A stretch of 64,000 bases of DNA from the NCBI GenBank assembly GCA_964538485.1, contig CAZIHJ010000003.1:1-64000 (forward strand). The letters are read 5' to 3'. This document shows, in pieces, positions 31,974 to 41,630 of this stretch (within the stretch, counting starts at the first letter, position 1; each line of letters begins with the position of its first letter). Source of the stretch: JBJXHC01 sp964538485 (GTDB lineage: Bacteria; Bacteroidota; Ignavibacteria; UBA10030; UBA6906). The notes below the pieces were generated by a model, which saw only the letters and a program-made list of their open reading frames with translations, did not search any database and was not told the origin of the DNA. The translations under genes were made by a program, and so were the position numbers.

Positions 31974-34850
31974 TCAACGCACTGGTTCTCCGGTTTCTTC
32001 TGCATACGATTCAATCGGAGGACAGACACACATGATATTACGGTCGCCGAACGAGTTGTTGATGCGCCCGACACTCGGCCAGAATTTATGATGACGAAGA
32101 TATGGAAGCGGGTAGACGGCTTCGTACCGGGTGTAGGGATGGTCCCAAATTTCACTCAATGCGGAATGAGCAGTATGCGGGGCGTTCTTGAGGACGTTGT
32201 TTGTTTTCTCTGACTTGCCATCCATGATGTTCTGAATCTCGCCACGGATCGCAATGAGCGCATCTGCAAATCGATCCAGCTCCGCTTTTGACTCACTTTC
32301 CGTGGGCTCGATCATCAGGGTTCCGGCAACAGGGAAAGAGACAGTCGGAGCGTGGAAACCATAGTCCATTAATCGTTTGGCAACATCTTCGGCCTCAATG
32401 CCGGTACTCTCTTTGAATCCCCGCAAGTCAATGATAAACTCATGGGCGCAACGTCCATTCTTTCCAACATACAGTACGGGATAGTGCCTATCAAGACGGT
32501 TCTTCAGGTAATTCGCATTCAGGATCGCAGTCCGGGTGGAATCTGTCACCCCCCGCGCCCCCAACATCTTGATATATCCATAGGAGATCAGAAGAATACT
32601 TGCACTACCCCATGGGGCAGACGCCACTGCGGTAATGGCCTTCTCGCCGCCTGTCTTGATCACAGGATGTCCGGGAAGAAACGGCGCAAGGTGTTTCGCA
32701 ACGCAGATGGGGCCCATTCCGGGTCCGCCTCCACCATGCGGTATACTGAAAGTCTTGTGCAAGTTGATATGACACACGTCCGCACCAATGGCGGCGGGAC
32801 TTGTCAAGCCCACTTGCGCATTGAGGTTTGCGCCGTCCATATAGACCTGTCCACCATGTTGATGGATGATGGCGCAGATTTCTTGAATTGTCTCTTCAAA
32901 GATTCCGTGAGTGGACGGATACGTGACCATCAAAGCAGCGAGGTGATCCTTGTGGGCCTGTGCCTGCTTTCGCAGGTCCGCCACATCAATATTGCCATGT
33001 TCATCGGATCGTACTACAACCACCTTCATTCCAGCCATCACAGCACTCGCCGGATTTGTGCCATGAGCCGAGGAGGGAATGAGAGCGATATTCCGCTGGT
33101 GATCGTCTCGGGATTCGTGGTAGGCCCGAATAACCATCAGGCCTGCATACTCGCCCTGTGCGCCTGAATTCGGTTGCAACGATGTTGCTGCAAATCCGGT
33201 AATGACGCACAGCGCCGATTCCAATTCACGGAACACCTCCTGATAACCGGGAACCTGTTCAACAGGAACAAAAGGGTGTACCGAGGAAAACTCCCTCCAG
33301 CTGATTGGCATCAACTCGGACGCGGCGTTCAGTTTCATGGTGCATGAACCAAGCGCGATCATCGAATGCGTGAGCGAAAGGTCTTTGTTTTCCAGTCGCT
33401 TGATGTATCGCATCATCTCTGTTTCGGAATGATAGGTGTTAAAGACCGGGTGGGTCAAATACCCGCTTGTACGTCCCAACGATGGCCGACTTCCGTGGTG
33501 CTCTCCATTAGACGGCGGTGTTGCCCCAACAGCTTTCGCCAGAACATGAATAATTGCCTGAATATCACCTTGGGACGTTGTTTCATTCACACTGATACCG
33601 ATGTGCCGGTCGTCGATGTACCGGAAGTTGATGAGTGCTTCTTCTGCAATTTTCCTGATGGCTTTTGAAGGAACGGGAGTTTCGATCCGCAGCGTGTCAA
33701 AAAAGACGGAGTTTGTCTGGCGGTAACCGATGGTTTCCAATTGTACGGAAAGAGTGTGTGCCCGGTCGTGTACACGTTCAGCAATTTGTTTTATGCCGCG
33801 TGGTCCATGGTATACAGCATACATGCCCGCCATGATTGCGAGCAGGGCCTGTGCAGTGCAGATATTCGATGTTGCCTTCTCGCGGCGGATATGCTGCTCG
33901 CGCGTCTGCAGAGTCATGCGGAATGCCGTCCCTCCCTGGGCGTCAATCGAAACGCCGATGATTCTCCCCGGCATATAACGCACAAACTCTGCTCGCGTTG
34001 CAAAGAATGCCGCGTGAGGGCCGCCATAGCCGAGAGGAACGCCGAATCGTTGTGCGGATCCTAGAGCAATATCGGCACCCAGTTCACCCGGCGGTTGCAG
34101 CAAAGCAAGAGCGAGCAGATCTGTCGCCATGGCAATGAGCAGTCCATTTGCATGGGCTGTTTCGATGAATGATCGATAGTCGTGTACAGCGCCATCGTGT
34201 GCCGGGTACTGCAATAATGCGCCGAAAAAGTCTTGTCCCAGCACGGCTGATGCATGGTTGCCGACAACAATCTTCATTCCGAGCGGCGTTGCCCGCGTAC
34301 GCAGCACGTCAATGGTGGAAGGAAGACATGTGTCTGAAACAAAAAACTTGTCCGCATGCTGCTTGCCGTCGTTCTTTGAGACAATCCCATGCATCATTGT
34401 CATTGCTTCAGCCGCGGCAGTTCCTTCGTCAAGAAGAGAGGCGTTTGCCACGTCAAGTTTTGTCAAATCCGTGATCATCGTTTGGAAATTCAGGAGTGCT
34501 TCGAGCCGCCCTTGGGCAATCTCTGCCTGGTATGGAGTGTACTGGGTATACCATCCGGGATTCTCAAGAATGTTACGCTGGATGACGGGTGGGGTGATGC
34601 AGTCATGAAATCCCAAGCCGATGTACGTGGCAAACAGCCGGTTTTTTGCGGCGATGCCACGCAATTGCTTCAAGTAGTCATACTCGCTTATGGCAGCATT
34701 GAGTGCAAGCTCAGTATTCAGTCGAATTGCCGCTGGCACAGTCTGGTCAATCAACTCATCGAGCGATGCCAGGCCCAGAGCAGCGACCATCTGTTGTTGT
34801 TCTTCGGGTTCGGGACCGATGTGTCGTGACTGAAACTGCTCTTCGTGCAT
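31974..34850 (-). CDS. gcvP: glycine dehydrogenase (decarboxylating), P-protein
   Basis: About 958 residues, the single-chain P-protein of the glycine cleavage system, which decarboxylates glycine and loads the aminomethyl group on lipoyl-H protein. The N-terminal half (FQSRHIGPEPEEQQQM) and the C-terminal half with PLP lysine (INLHKTFSIPHGGGGPGMGPI, about K699) are both intact. I prefer ATG 34850; an in-frame TTG two codons upstream is also possible. No gcvT or gcvH is seen here. Its 5,10-methylene-THF output joins the folate pool also fed by ftcD/fchA. Confidence 0.96.
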   Translation of the reverse strand: MHEEQFQSRHIGPEPEEQQQMVAALGLASLDELIDQTVPAAIRLNTELALNAAISEYDYLKQLRGIAAKNRLFATYIGLGFHDCITPPVIQRNILENPGWYTQYTPYQAEIAQGRLEALLNFQTMITDLTKLDVANASLLDEGTAAAEAMTMMHGIVSKNDGKQHADKFFVSDTCLPSTIDVLRTRATPLGMKIVVGNHASAVLGQDFFGALLQYPAHDGAVHDYRSFIETAHANGLLIAMATDLLALALLQPPGELGADIALGSAQRFGVPLGYGGPHAAFFATRAEFVRYMPGRIIGVSIDAQGGTAFRMTLQTREQHIRREKATSNICTAQALLAIMAGMYAVYHGPRGIKQIAERVHDRAHTLSVQLETIGYRQTNSVFFDTLRIETPVPSKAIRKIAEEALINFRYIDDRHIGISVNETTSQGDIQAIIHVLAKAVGATPPSNGEHHGSRPSLGRTSGYLTHPVFNTYHSETEMMRYIKRLENKDLSLTHSMIALGSCTMKLNAASELMPISWREFSSVHPFVPVEQVPGYQEVFRELESALCVITGFAATSLQPNSGAQGEYAGLMVIRAYHESRDDHQRNIALIPSSAHGTNPASAVMAGMKVVVVRSDEHGNIDVADLRKQAQAHKDHLAALMVTYPSTHGIFEETIQEICAIIHQHGGQVYMDGANLNAQVGLTSPAAIGADVCHINLHKTFSIPHGGGGPGMGPICVAKHLAPFLPGHPVIKTGGEKAITAVASAPWGSASILLISYGYIKMLGARGVTDSTRTAILNANYLKNRLDRHYPVLYVGKNGRCAHEFIIDLRGFKESTGIEAEDVAKRLMDYGFHAPTVSFPVAGTLMIEPTESESKAELDRFADALIAIRGEIQNIMDGKSEKTNNVLKNAPHTAHSALSEIWDHPYTRYEAVYPLPYLRHHKFWPSVGRINNSFGDRNIMCVCPPIESYAEETGEPVR

Positions 34851-34872
34851 GAACAAAGTCTCTCTTCCTCAG

Positions 34873-35661
34873 TTAAGTGGTTGTACGTTCAAGGTGTTCA
34901 AGCGCCTGACTCGCTGCTGCCTGTTCGGCTTCTTTCTTGTTTTTGCCCGCTCCGGAGCCCCTGTGCTCATTATTCAACAGGACGTCGACCGTGAAAGTTC
35001 GGTCGTGGTCCGGCCCCTCTTCTTTGATAATCACATAGCGGGGAATGCCCAGGCCATGTGATTGTGCGTATTCCAACAACATGCTTTTGTAGTTCTCGTC
35101 TTTTGTGATAACAGAGCCGGTCTTCAGTGCAGCATGCACCTGTCGTTCCACAAACTTACGGGCGGCGTCATATCCGCCATCAAGATAAATTGCTGCAATA
35201 ACCGCTTCATAGGTGTCTGCGATTATCGTTTCTGATCCTTTGCCGATGGATTGGGCCGCACTATTGCTCATCAGAATGAAGTCCGACAATTTGATATCTT
35301 TTGCATATGCGGCCAATGCCTTTCTGTTGACGAGCCTCGATCGGACCTTGGTGAGTTCTCCTTCTTCAGCATCCGGGTAGTTATGGTAGAGATACTCCGC
35401 CACGATAAGATTGAGGATGGAATCGCCCAGAAACTCCAGGCGTTCATTGGAACGGATCGGGCGATTTACGCGCGTCAGAAATGATCTGTGCAGAAGTGCT
35501 TGCACGAATACTTCCTGATTCCTGATCGGATAGCCAATCAGACGTTGGAACTTCTTCGTATTGCTGCGGAGGAGATCTTTCTGTGCTTCTTCCTGATCCT
35601 CAGAACGGGCGCTCTGAGGCGTTCCCGAGAGCTTCTCAAGAAGCTCCTTCACCCAACCCAT
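34873..35661 (-). CDS. rnc: ribonuclease III
   Basis: A 262-residue double-strand-specific RNase. The RNase III signature NERLEFLGDSIL lies at 72-83, the second acidic set in ADTYEAVIAAIYLDGG, and a C-terminal dsRNA-binding domain (about 188-255) ends with GSGAGKNKKEAEQAAASQAL. The N-terminal extension of about 30 residues is charged and variable. It starts 7 nt after the fabF stop, the common fabF-rnc arrangement. Confidence 0.96.
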   Translation of the reverse strand: MGWVKELLEKLSGTPQSARSEDQEEAQKDLLRSNTKKFQRLIGYPIRNQEVFVQALLHRSFLTRVNRPIRSNERLEFLGDSILNLIVAEYLYHNYPDAEEGELTKVRSRLVNRKALAAYAKDIKLSDFILMSNSAAQSIGKGSETIIADTYEAVIAAIYLDGGYDAARKFVERQVHAALKTGSVITKDENYKSMLLEYAQSHGLGIPRYVIIKEEGPDHDRTFTVDVLLNNEHRGSGAGKNKKEAEQAAASQALEHLERTTT

Positions 35662-35668
35662 GCATGTC

Positions 35669-36916
35669 TCACGTTGTGGAGTACTTCTTCACGAGTATCG
35701 TTGCGTTGTGTCCACCGAACCCGAACGTATTGCTCAATGCGTAATTGACCACGCGGTGTTGCGCAGTGTTGGGGGTATAGTTAAGATCGCACTGCGGATC
35801 GGGGAACTCGTAATTGATGGTTGGGGGGATTGTATCATGCACACATGCCAGGATCGCGGCAATCGCTTCTACGCCCCCCGCAGCGCCGAGCAAGTGCCCC
35901 GTCATGGATTTCGTGGAGCTGATATTCATCTTCTTTGCGTGCTCGCCAAAGGTGGTCTTGATTGCGAGTGTTTCACTAATATCGCCGAGTGGAGTTGAAG
36001 TGCCATGAACATTCACGTAGTCTACTTGCTCGGGCTGGATTCCCGCATCGCGGAGAGAGCGCTGCATGGATCGTACGGCGCCTTCTCCCCCTTGCGGGGG
36101 TGCCGTAATATGGTGTGCATCCGCGGTGAACCCGATACCGACGATTTCCGCATAAATACGAGCCCCGCGCTTCGTTGCATGCTCAAGTTCTTCAATGACC
36201 AGAGTTCCTGCTCCTTCTCCCATCACAAACCCGTCGCGCTGCGCATCGAAAGGTCGGCTTGCTCTTTCCGGTGCATCGTTGCGCGTTGACATTGCCTTCA
36301 TTGCATTGAAGCCGCCCATTCCCATCGGTGTGATCGGTGCCTCGGATCCACCACATACCATGACATCAGCGTCGCCGTACTGGACGATGCGAAATGCATC
36401 ACCAATGGCGTGAGATGCCGTTGCACATGCTGAAACGGTTGCGTAGTTCGGTCCTTTGAGTCCGTGCCTGATGGAAATGTATCCGGCTGCAATATCCGGG
36501 ATGAGCATCGGAATGAAGAAGGGACTGATGCGCCCGGGTCCCCCGCCCATATAGTTCTGGAACTGGGTATCGTATGTGGTCATACCACCAATGCCGGAAC
36601 CGTATACGACACCGAGGCGGTCTGGATCCAACTCCTTGACCGACAAGCCGGAGTCCTTCATCGCCATATCGGAAGAGATCACCGCAAACTGAGCGAATGG
36701 GTCCATACGCTGGGCGGACTTCCGATCCATGTAGTCGGTGGCGGTGAATCCTTTGAGTTGACACGCAAAACGAGTGTCATAGGCCGCTGCATCGAAATAC
36801 GTTACCGGGCCGGCCCCGCTTTTTCCGGCGACAAGGTTCTTCCAGAACTCTTCGATGCCCAGACCGACAGGCGTCAACGCACCTAATCCTGTAACCACGA
36901 CTCTTCGTTTACTCAT
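35669..36916 (-). CDS. fabF: beta-ketoacyl-ACP synthase II
   Basis: A 415-residue condensing enzyme that elongates acyl-ACP with malonyl-ACP. The triad is visible as C164 in TVSACATASHA, H304 in VNVHGTSTPLGD and H341 in KSMTGHLLGAAGG, with K336. Length is standard. It lies downstream of acpP (48-nt gap) and upstream of rnc, within the conserved fab cluster. Confidence 0.97.
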   Translation of the reverse strand: MSKRRVVVTGLGALTPVGLGIEEFWKNLVAGKSGAGPVTYFDAAAYDTRFACQLKGFTATDYMDRKSAQRMDPFAQFAVISSDMAMKDSGLSVKELDPDRLGVVYGSGIGGMTTYDTQFQNYMGGGPGRISPFFIPMLIPDIAAGYISIRHGLKGPNYATVSACATASHAIGDAFRIVQYGDADVMVCGGSEAPITPMGMGGFNAMKAMSTRNDAPERASRPFDAQRDGFVMGEGAGTLVIEELEHATKRGARIYAEIVGIGFTADAHHITAPPQGGEGAVRSMQRSLRDAGIQPEQVDYVNVHGTSTPLGDISETLAIKTTFGEHAKKMNISSTKSMTGHLLGAAGGVEAIAAILACVHDTIPPTINYEFPDPQCDLNYTPNTAQHRVVNYALSNTFGFGGHNATILVKKYSTT

Positions 36917-36964
36917 AGAACTGCTCAGGCTTCGCCTCCGTCAAACAAACTGAAGGAATTGGAA

Positions 36965-37198
36965 TTATGCGCTTTTGGATGTGATATACTTGATGGCGTC
37001 ACCAACCGTGGTGATCTTCTCGGCATCCTCATCGGGAATCTGGAGATTGAATGCTTTTTCAAACTCCATCACAAGTTCGACGGTATCAAGAGAGTCTGCG
37101 CCGAGGTCGTTAGTGAATGAAGCTTCGGGTGTAATCTGTCCATCATCAACACCGAGCTTGTTGATAATAATTTCTTTCACTTTGGCACCAATATCCAT
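36965..37198 (-). CDS. acpP: acyl carrier protein
   Basis: A 77-residue acidic ACP. The phosphopantetheine site is S36 in NDLGADSLDTVELVM. Start ATG 37198 has a strong AGGAGG about 8 nt upstream, stronger than its neighbours, as expected for an abundant protein. It sits between fabG and fabF as in many bacteria. Confidence 0.97.
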   Translation of the reverse strand: MDIGAKVKEIIINKLGVDDGQITPEASFTNDLGADSLDTVELVMEFEKAFNLQIPDEDAEKITTVGDAIKYITSKSA

Positions 37199-37246
37199 GG
37201 TGATAGCCTCCTGTAGGATTATGAAAGTATGAATCAGTTGTTCTAT

Positions 37247-37993
37247 TTACATTGTCATTCCACCGTCCACACACAAGACCTGGCCGGTGATATAGTCTGC
37301 CTCTGCTGAAGCAAGAAATCTCACCACGCCGGCGATTTCAGACGGTTGCGCAGTGCGCTTCAAAGGAATATATTCGGTTAATGCTTTTCGTTGTTCTTCA
37401 TTCAACTTGGCGGTCATATCGGTTTCAACGTATCCCGGAGCAACCGCGTTGACCTGAATATTGCGAGAACCAAGCTCTTTTGCAACTGATTTCGTAAACC
37501 CGATGATGCCGGCCTTTGATGCCGCATAGTTTGCCTGTCCGGCATTTCCCGTTACACCCACTACGGACGTGATGTTGATGATCTTTCCGGATCGTTGCCC
37601 CATCATTGGCCGGCATGCCGCTTTGGTGAAATTGTAGACACTCTTGAGGTTACTTGCTATGACTATGTCCCAGTCTTCTTCGCTCATACGCATGAGCAAA
37701 CCATCCTTGGTAACCCCCGCGTTGTTGACTAGAATATCCAAACGGCCGAGTTCCTTTACCACGGTATCCACTGCCTGCGCAGCTGCCGTCGTTAACGTAG
37801 CATCAGACTGGATGCCGATGACGTTGCTTCCCAGTGCTTTCAGTTCACCCACAAGAGTCTCCGCAGCTGATGCAGAGCTGCGATACGTAAATGCCACTGA
37901 AGCGCCGGCCTGAGCAAGGGCAACCACGATAGCGCGTCCGATTCCCTTGCCACCGCCTGTAACGAGGGCTGTCTTCCCTGCAAGCCCGCTCAT
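37247..37993 (-). CDS. fabG: 3-oxoacyl-ACP reductase
   Basis: A 248-residue short-chain dehydrogenase using NADPH. The cofactor loop TGGGKGIGR lies at 12-20, NNAG at 90-93, and the catalytic set S143, Y156 and K160 is in ITSVVG and NYAASKAG. The start overlaps the stop of the upstream Cys-rich gene by 4 nt (ATGA). Length and motifs are typical. Confidence 0.97.
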   Translation of the reverse strand: MSGLAGKTALVTGGGKGIGRAIVVALAQAGASVAFTYRSSASAAETLVGELKALGSNVIGIQSDATLTTAAAQAVDTVVKELGRLDILVNNAGVTKDGLLMRMSEEDWDIVIASNLKSVYNFTKAACRPMMGQRSGKIINITSVVGVTGNAGQANYAASKAGIIGFTKSVAKELGSRNIQVNAVAPGYVETDMTAKLNEEQRKALTEYIPLKRTAQPSEIAGVVRFLASAEADYITGQVLCVDGGMTM

Positions 37994-38607
37994 TGTTCGA
38001 TCCTTGCTATTGCTGCCGGAATAGTCGCCTGTTTCGCATTGTAGTATTCCTGCATCGCGCGGAATCCGTCTTCACCGAGCAGGTGAACGAGTTCGTCTTT
38101 GCATGCCTCGAACAGCGGCACGTCAAAATTCGTGCTTACAGAACAGCAAGTGGCGTCGTCCTGAAGGAGATCGTCAAACCCGATAACCTTGTTGGTAATT
38201 TCAACGGGGAAGAGGATGCAGAACAGCGGCTTGAGGCTCCACCTTCCCATGCCTTCCGTTGTTGTCGCCAATTGAATCGAGCACCTGCCCATGGTATCTA
38301 GGAACACACATTTGTTGTTGTGAACCGTGGTGCCGACAGCACGACCTGACGGGAAATCCGCATCGTCAAATTCATGATCATCAAACCACTGGGAGTCATC
38401 GGTTACCTGTGTTTCATCCATATACTTCTTGATCATTTCCTTATGGCCGAGAATCTTCTCCCGTTCGGTAACATCGGCATAAACGCCGCCGGAGCAACAG
38501 ATCGAAGTACAGGTGCACGGCCCCGCCCCCGGGGCATATCCTTTTGAGAACAGCTCGGGAGAAATCGAGAAGCCTTTTACTTCCAATAACGGTTCATTGT
38601 CAGCCAC
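37990..38607 (-). CDS. cysteine-cluster protein (DUF3109/YkgJ-like) in the fab operon
   Basis: A 205-residue cytoplasmic protein with nine cysteines grouped as CTCTSICC (near 32-39), NKCVFL, GRCSIQ, LFCILFP and TCCSVS. The pattern suggests a bound metal (zinc or iron-sulfur) and resembles the YkgJ/DUF3109 families. It sits between fabD and fabG with very tight spacing (7 nt upstream, 4-nt overlap downstream), so it is surely co-expressed with fatty-acid synthesis. No enzymatic function is known to me. It is not part of the canonical fabHDG order. Confidence 0.75.
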   Translation of the reverse strand: MADNEPLLEVKGFSISPELFSKGYAPGAGPCTCTSICCSGGVYADVTEREKILGHKEMIKKYMDETQVTDDSQWFDDHEFDDADFPSGRAVGTTVHNNKCVFLDTMGRCSIQLATTTEGMGRWSLKPLFCILFPVEITNKVIGFDDLLQDDATCCSVSTNFDVPLFEACKDELVHLLGEDGFRAMQEYYNAKQATIPAAIARIEQ

Positions 38608-38614
38608 AACACTC

Positions 38615-39526
38615 CTAAGCCGGTTGAAGATCGGTAAATTTGTCGAATCCTGATACTGCTACTTCCGGCACTGTGCGCTTCACAAGACCCTGAAGCACTT
38701 TTCCGGGACCAATTTCATAAAATTGCGTGCATCCATCGCGTACCATATTCTTTACTGTTTCTTCCCATCGAACAGGACATGTTAATTGTTGATGAAGAAG
38801 GTCTCGTATCTCTGACGCTTTCGTCACCGGTTCGGCTGTGACGTTTGCATAGACGGGAATCCGGGCATCCTGAATGAACGTCTCATCGAGTTTTCTTCGC
38901 AGACCGTCTTTGGCGCTTGCCATCAGAGGGGAATGGAATGCCCCGCTCACGACAAGTTCCTTCACGAGCTTGGCACCGCGTTGTTTTGCCAGTTCCATTC
39001 CTTTGCGAACGCCTTCTATTGATCCGGAGATGACGATTTGTCCCGGCGAATTGAAGTTGGCCGGTTGGACAATACCGTCCGCTGTTGCTTCCGCACAGAC
39101 ATCCTCAACTGTTGCCGCTTCCAATCCGACAATCGCTGCCATCGTTCCTTTGGATGCCTCCCCCGCCTGCTGCATCAATTCTCCCCTGAGCCGAACGAGG
39201 AGAAGACCGTCATCAAACGACAAGGCCCCGGCGGCAACAAGGGCGGAGTATTCGCCCAAAGAGTGACCTGCGACCATGTCCGCTCTGAGATCAACAACGC
39301 GTTGTGCAACGACCATGCTGTGAAGAAAGATTGCCGGCTGTGTATTCTTTGTTTGCCGGAGTTCCCCCTCCGGTCCATCGAAACATATCCGGCTGATGGG
39401 CGCGTGCAACAGTGCATCTGCATGCCCGAACAAAGCACGCGAGCGTTCATCATTCTCAAAATATTCCTTCCCCATCCCGACATATTGGGATCCCTGTCCG
39501 GGAAATATGAACGCTGTTTTCCCCAT
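38615..39526 (-). CDS. fabD: malonyl-CoA:ACP transacylase
   Basis: A 303-residue acyltransferase. The active-site serine is S89 in VAGHSLGEYSAL, the partner histidine is in SGAFHSPLM (about 196), and FIFPGQGSQYVGMG marks the N-terminus. I chose ATG 39526, 2 nt after the fabH stop; the longer open frame runs into fabH. It loads malonyl groups on the ACP encoded downstream. Confidence 0.96.
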   Translation of the reverse strand: MGKTAFIFPGQGSQYVGMGKEYFENDERSRALFGHADALLHAPISRICFDGPEGELRQTKNTQPAIFLHSMVVAQRVVDLRADMVAGHSLGEYSALVAAGALSFDDGLLLVRLRGELMQQAGEASKGTMAAIVGLEAATVEDVCAEATADGIVQPANFNSPGQIVISGSIEGVRKGMELAKQRGAKLVKELVVSGAFHSPLMASAKDGLRRKLDETFIQDARIPVYANVTAEPVTKASEIRDLLHQQLTCPVRWEETVKNMVRDGCTQFYEIGPGKVLQGLVKRTVPEVAVSGFDKFTDLQPA

Positions 39527-39528
39527 GG

Positions 39529-40539
39529 CTATTGTGCATTCTCCGCTGACCATCGTACGAGGGCGGCGCCCCAAGTATACCCAGCGCCAAAGCTTGCCAG
39601 AACGATTGTTTGTCCTTTCCGCAGCTTGCCGCTACTCCACCACTCTGAAAGACAAAGAGGAATAGTCGCGGCTGTGGTATTACCGTAACGATCAATATTG
39701 ATCATGACTTTCGATTTGTCGAGGCCCATGCGTTCCGCGCATGCGTCAATAATTCTGAGATTCGCCTGGTGGGGAACAAGCCAATCCACATCTCTGGCCG
39801 TCAGGTTATTGCGTTCCATGATTTCGGCAGAAACATCGGCCATTCCCATCACAGCGACCTTAAACACTGACTTCCCGTCCTGAAAGAGGAAATGCATACC
39901 TTTGTCGACCGTCTCATGTGTGGCAGGATTGAGGCTTCCACCACCGAGCATATGAAGGGCCCTGCGTCCGGAACCATCGGCGTAGAGTTTGTGATCAAGG
40001 ACGCCAACGGAGAGATCAGTGGTGGGTTCCAGCAATACCGCCGCCGCGCCATCACCGAACAGGATACTCGTATTACGATCCTTGTAGTCAGTAATGGAAC
40101 TCATCTTGTCTGCCCCGACAACGATCACTTTCTTGTATGCCCCATTCTCGACAAACTGACTGGCAATGACAAGGGAGTAAAGAAATCCTGAACATGCCGC
40201 AGAAACATCGAACCCCCACGCCTTCTTCGCACCAAGCTTTTCCTGAATAAGACACGCTGTGGATGGAAAGAACATATCCGGAGAAATTGTTCCGACGACG
40301 ATCAAATCAATCTCGGAAGCATCGATCCCGCGGTTGACAAGACAAGACTGAATTGCCTTGACTGCCATATCTGATGTCGCACCGTTCTCAAGAATACGCC
40401 GTTCCGAAATACCTGTTCTTGTCCTGATCCACTCATCGGAGGTATCAACCATTTTTTCGAGATCGGCGTTTGATAGCACCTTGTCGGGAACAAAGTGCCC
40501 GACAGCCGTGATAGCAGCCCGGAGTTTCTTTTCTGTCAT
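39529..40539 (-). CDS. fabH: beta-ketoacyl-ACP synthase III
   Basis: A 336-residue enzyme starting fatty-acid synthesis from acetyl-CoA (or a branched primer) and malonyl-ACP. The catalytic triad is C116 in DVSAACSGFLY, H257 in VPHQANLRI and N287 in RYGNTTAATIP. It follows plsX by 12 nt in the usual plsX-fabH-fabD order. Confidence 0.97.
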   Translation of the reverse strand: MTEKKLRAAITAVGHFVPDKVLSNADLEKMVDTSDEWIRTRTGISERRILENGATSDMAVKAIQSCLVNRGIDASEIDLIVVGTISPDMFFPSTACLIQEKLGAKKAWGFDVSAACSGFLYSLVIASQFVENGAYKKVIVVGADKMSSITDYKDRNTSILFGDGAAAVLLEPTTDLSVGVLDHKLYADGSGRRALHMLGGGSLNPATHETVDKGMHFLFQDGKSVFKVAVMGMADVSAEIMERNNLTARDVDWLVPHQANLRIIDACAERMGLDKSKVMINIDRYGNTTAATIPLCLSEWWSSGKLRKGQTIVLASFGAGYTWGAALVRWSAENAQ

Positions 40540-40551
40540 ACAATCCTGCTC

Positions 40552-41598
40552 TTATGAAGCATACCGTACCATTGCTTCCTGAATGCGCACATTGATCTTG
40601 TGTCGGACCATTTCTTCGGCCCTGTAGATCATGTTCTTAATTGCCTTGGGAGTCGAGCCCCCATGTCCGATAATTGACACGCCATTGACGCCGAGGAGTG
40701 GTACGCCGCCATGCTCCTGGTAGTCAAGTTCCTTGAGTACACTTCTCATACCCTTGCGCGCAAACAACACCATCATCTTGTTGATAAAACTCTGTTGTGC
40801 AAATGAGGTGAATCTGGCTTTGAGAAACCCGGGTATGCTTTCCCCAAACTTCAGGAGAATGTTGCCTACGAATCCGTCACAAACGACAACATCGACTTTG
40901 CCGAGAAGAATATCGCGCCCTTCAATATTGCCGACAAAATTGAGTCCGCTCTTTTTTAAGAGTGAAAATGCTTCCAGGCTTGCTTCATTTCCCTTGCTTT
41001 CCTCTTCGCCAATACTTAGCATCCCGATGCTGGGGTTGTTCTTCCCGCGCAACGAAGCCATGTAAATTGACCCCATAACGCCGAACTCAAACAGATGCTG
41101 TGCGCGACAATCCACGCTGGCTCCGGCATCGAGAAGCAAGCAGGGGTTTGCTGTGGCGGTGGGAATGAGTGCTCCGATGGTAGGCCGACTGATCCCGGCA
41201 ATTCTCCCCAGGAGAAGAGTTGATGCTGAAAGGACGGCTCCGGTGTTTCCTGCGCTGACAAACGCGTCCACTTTGCCTTCCCGATGAAGGTTCATGCCAA
41301 CCGTGATGGAAGAATCCTTCTTGGTTTTGAGAGCAGCATTTGGGGTGTCATTCATGGTGATCACCTCGGAGGCATGGGCAATGGTGAACGCTTCATGATG
41401 ACCGGAGTTACTTCGCATCAAGGACTCGATTCTGTCCTGCTGTCCCACAAGCACAAGTGAAAATCTTCCACGTGTTTCGCGAAGCGCATCAAGCGCACCA
41501 GCCACGACATTCTCGGGTGCATGGTCTCCCCCCATAGCGTCCACGGCGATGCGTATGTTATGGGTGTCTGAAGACAAGGGATAATGAATGAAATCCAT
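40552..41598 (-). CDS. plsX: phosphate acyltransferase
   Basis: A 348-residue peripheral membrane enzyme making acyl-phosphate from acyl-ACP for phospholipid synthesis. Family segments are IRIAVDAMGGDHAPENVV, NTGAVLSASTLLLGRI, VVCDGFVGNILLK and the C-terminal EYGGAPLLG-like QEHGGVPLLGVNG. The start codon lies at the end of a perfect 9-bp hairpin (41597-41620), which could influence its translation relative to rpmF. Confidence 0.96.
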   Translation of the reverse strand: MDFIHYPLSSDTHNIRIAVDAMGGDHAPENVVAGALDALRETRGRFSLVLVGQQDRIESLMRSNSGHHEAFTIAHASEVITMNDTPNAALKTKKDSSITVGMNLHREGKVDAFVSAGNTGAVLSASTLLLGRIAGISRPTIGALIPTATANPCLLLDAGASVDCRAQHLFEFGVMGSIYMASLRGKNNPSIGMLSIGEEESKGNEASLEAFSLLKKSGLNFVGNIEGRDILLGKVDVVVCDGFVGNILLKFGESIPGFLKARFTSFAQQSFINKMMVLFARKGMRSVLKELDYQEHGGVPLLGVNGVSIIGHGGSTPKAIKNMIYRAEEMVRHKINVRIQEAMVRYAS

Positions 41599-41620
41599 AA
41601 GAGGGTATCGGCCCTCTTAT
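41597..41620 (-). promoter_or_regulatory. hairpin overlapping the plsX start codon
   Basis: In the transcript, ATAAGAGGG pairs perfectly with CCCTCTTAT over a 6-nt loop. The last AT of the 3' arm are the first two bases of the plsX ATG. There is no T-run, so it is not a typical terminator. It lies in the 32-nt gap between rpmF and plsX. Confidence 0.6.
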
Positions 41621-41630
41621 CATCCACCGT

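Noticed and set aside
39527..39574. Extended start of fabD
   Set aside because: It overlaps the end of fabH and lacks family similarity; ATG 39526 gives the standard N-terminus.
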